This document shows, piece by piece, positions 14,330 to 14,355 of a DNA stretch of 14,355 nucleotides; position 1 is the first letter of the stretch; each line of letters starts with the position of its first letter. Below the pieces are notes generated by a model. The model was not told where the DNA came from. It did no database searches and was given only the letters and a program-made list of their open reading frames with translations. Source of the stretch: a bacterium. Lineage in GTDB: Bacteria > Patescibacteriota > Patescibacteriia > 2-12-FULL-60-25. The position numbers were made by a program, and so were the translations under genes. The stretch spans positions 1 through 14,355 of the forward strand of contig JANLIO010000016.1 of NCBI GenBank assembly GCA_024654265.1. The letters are read 5' to 3'.

Positions 14330-14355
14330 ATGCGTTTTTATTTATGAATTAGAAA

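Overview
The window is about 14.4 kb of moderately AT-rich bacterial DNA. It carries eleven protein genes and an unusual load of small non-coding repeats, with no rRNA, tRNA, CRISPR array or transposase gene. Several features fit a Patescibacteria/CPR-type genome: a GreA-type factor with the N-terminal pattern I associate with that group, a compact MetG, a short RsmI, hardly any Shine-Dalgarno sequences, and -10 boxes lying almost directly on start codons. This placement is inference; a protein tree is needed to prove it. The standard code applies: TGA acts as a stop at 1956-1958 and no long gene needs TGA read-through.

Layout. 1-136: a terminator of an upstream gene and the leader of a greA-like gene. 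137-1958 (+): the greA-like factor and a flavin oxidoreductase. 1936-3603 (-): a second flavoprotein of the phytoene-desaturase/retinol-saturase type, whose 3' end overlaps the first by 23 bp. 3604-4174: no gene, but dense repeats. 4175-7004 (-): rsmI, metG and cvpA, transcribed in that order. 7017-7420: a second repeat block. 7421-8134 (+): a membrane-anchored LppX/LolA-like protein. 8218-10881 (+): clpB behind a sigma70-type promoter that overlaps a CIRCE operator. 10891-10919: a bidirectional terminator. 10950-14329 (-): a probable operon of a 58-residue zinc-ribbon protein, a pyridine nucleotide-disulfide oxidoreductase, pgi and a YtxH-like membrane protein.

Function. Most genes are housekeeping: transcript cleavage (GreA), Met-tRNA charging (MetG), 16S rRNA modification (RsmI), protein disaggregation (ClpB, probably under HrcA) and glycolysis (Pgi). 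Three flavoenzymes have open substrates. The disulfide oxidoreductase has the redox cysteine pair but a Tyr where lipoamide dehydrogenase has its catalytic His.

The most unusual structure is non-coding. Degenerate 7-bp tandem arrays sit at a nearly fixed 3-4 bp from the TGTCATC start of a hairpin repeat, and the hairpin stems vary in sequence yet keep pairing. Two hairpin pairs form REPIN-like inverted units of about 105 bp. These modules occupy all three larger gaps around the rsmI-metG-cvpA block and no other gap in the window.
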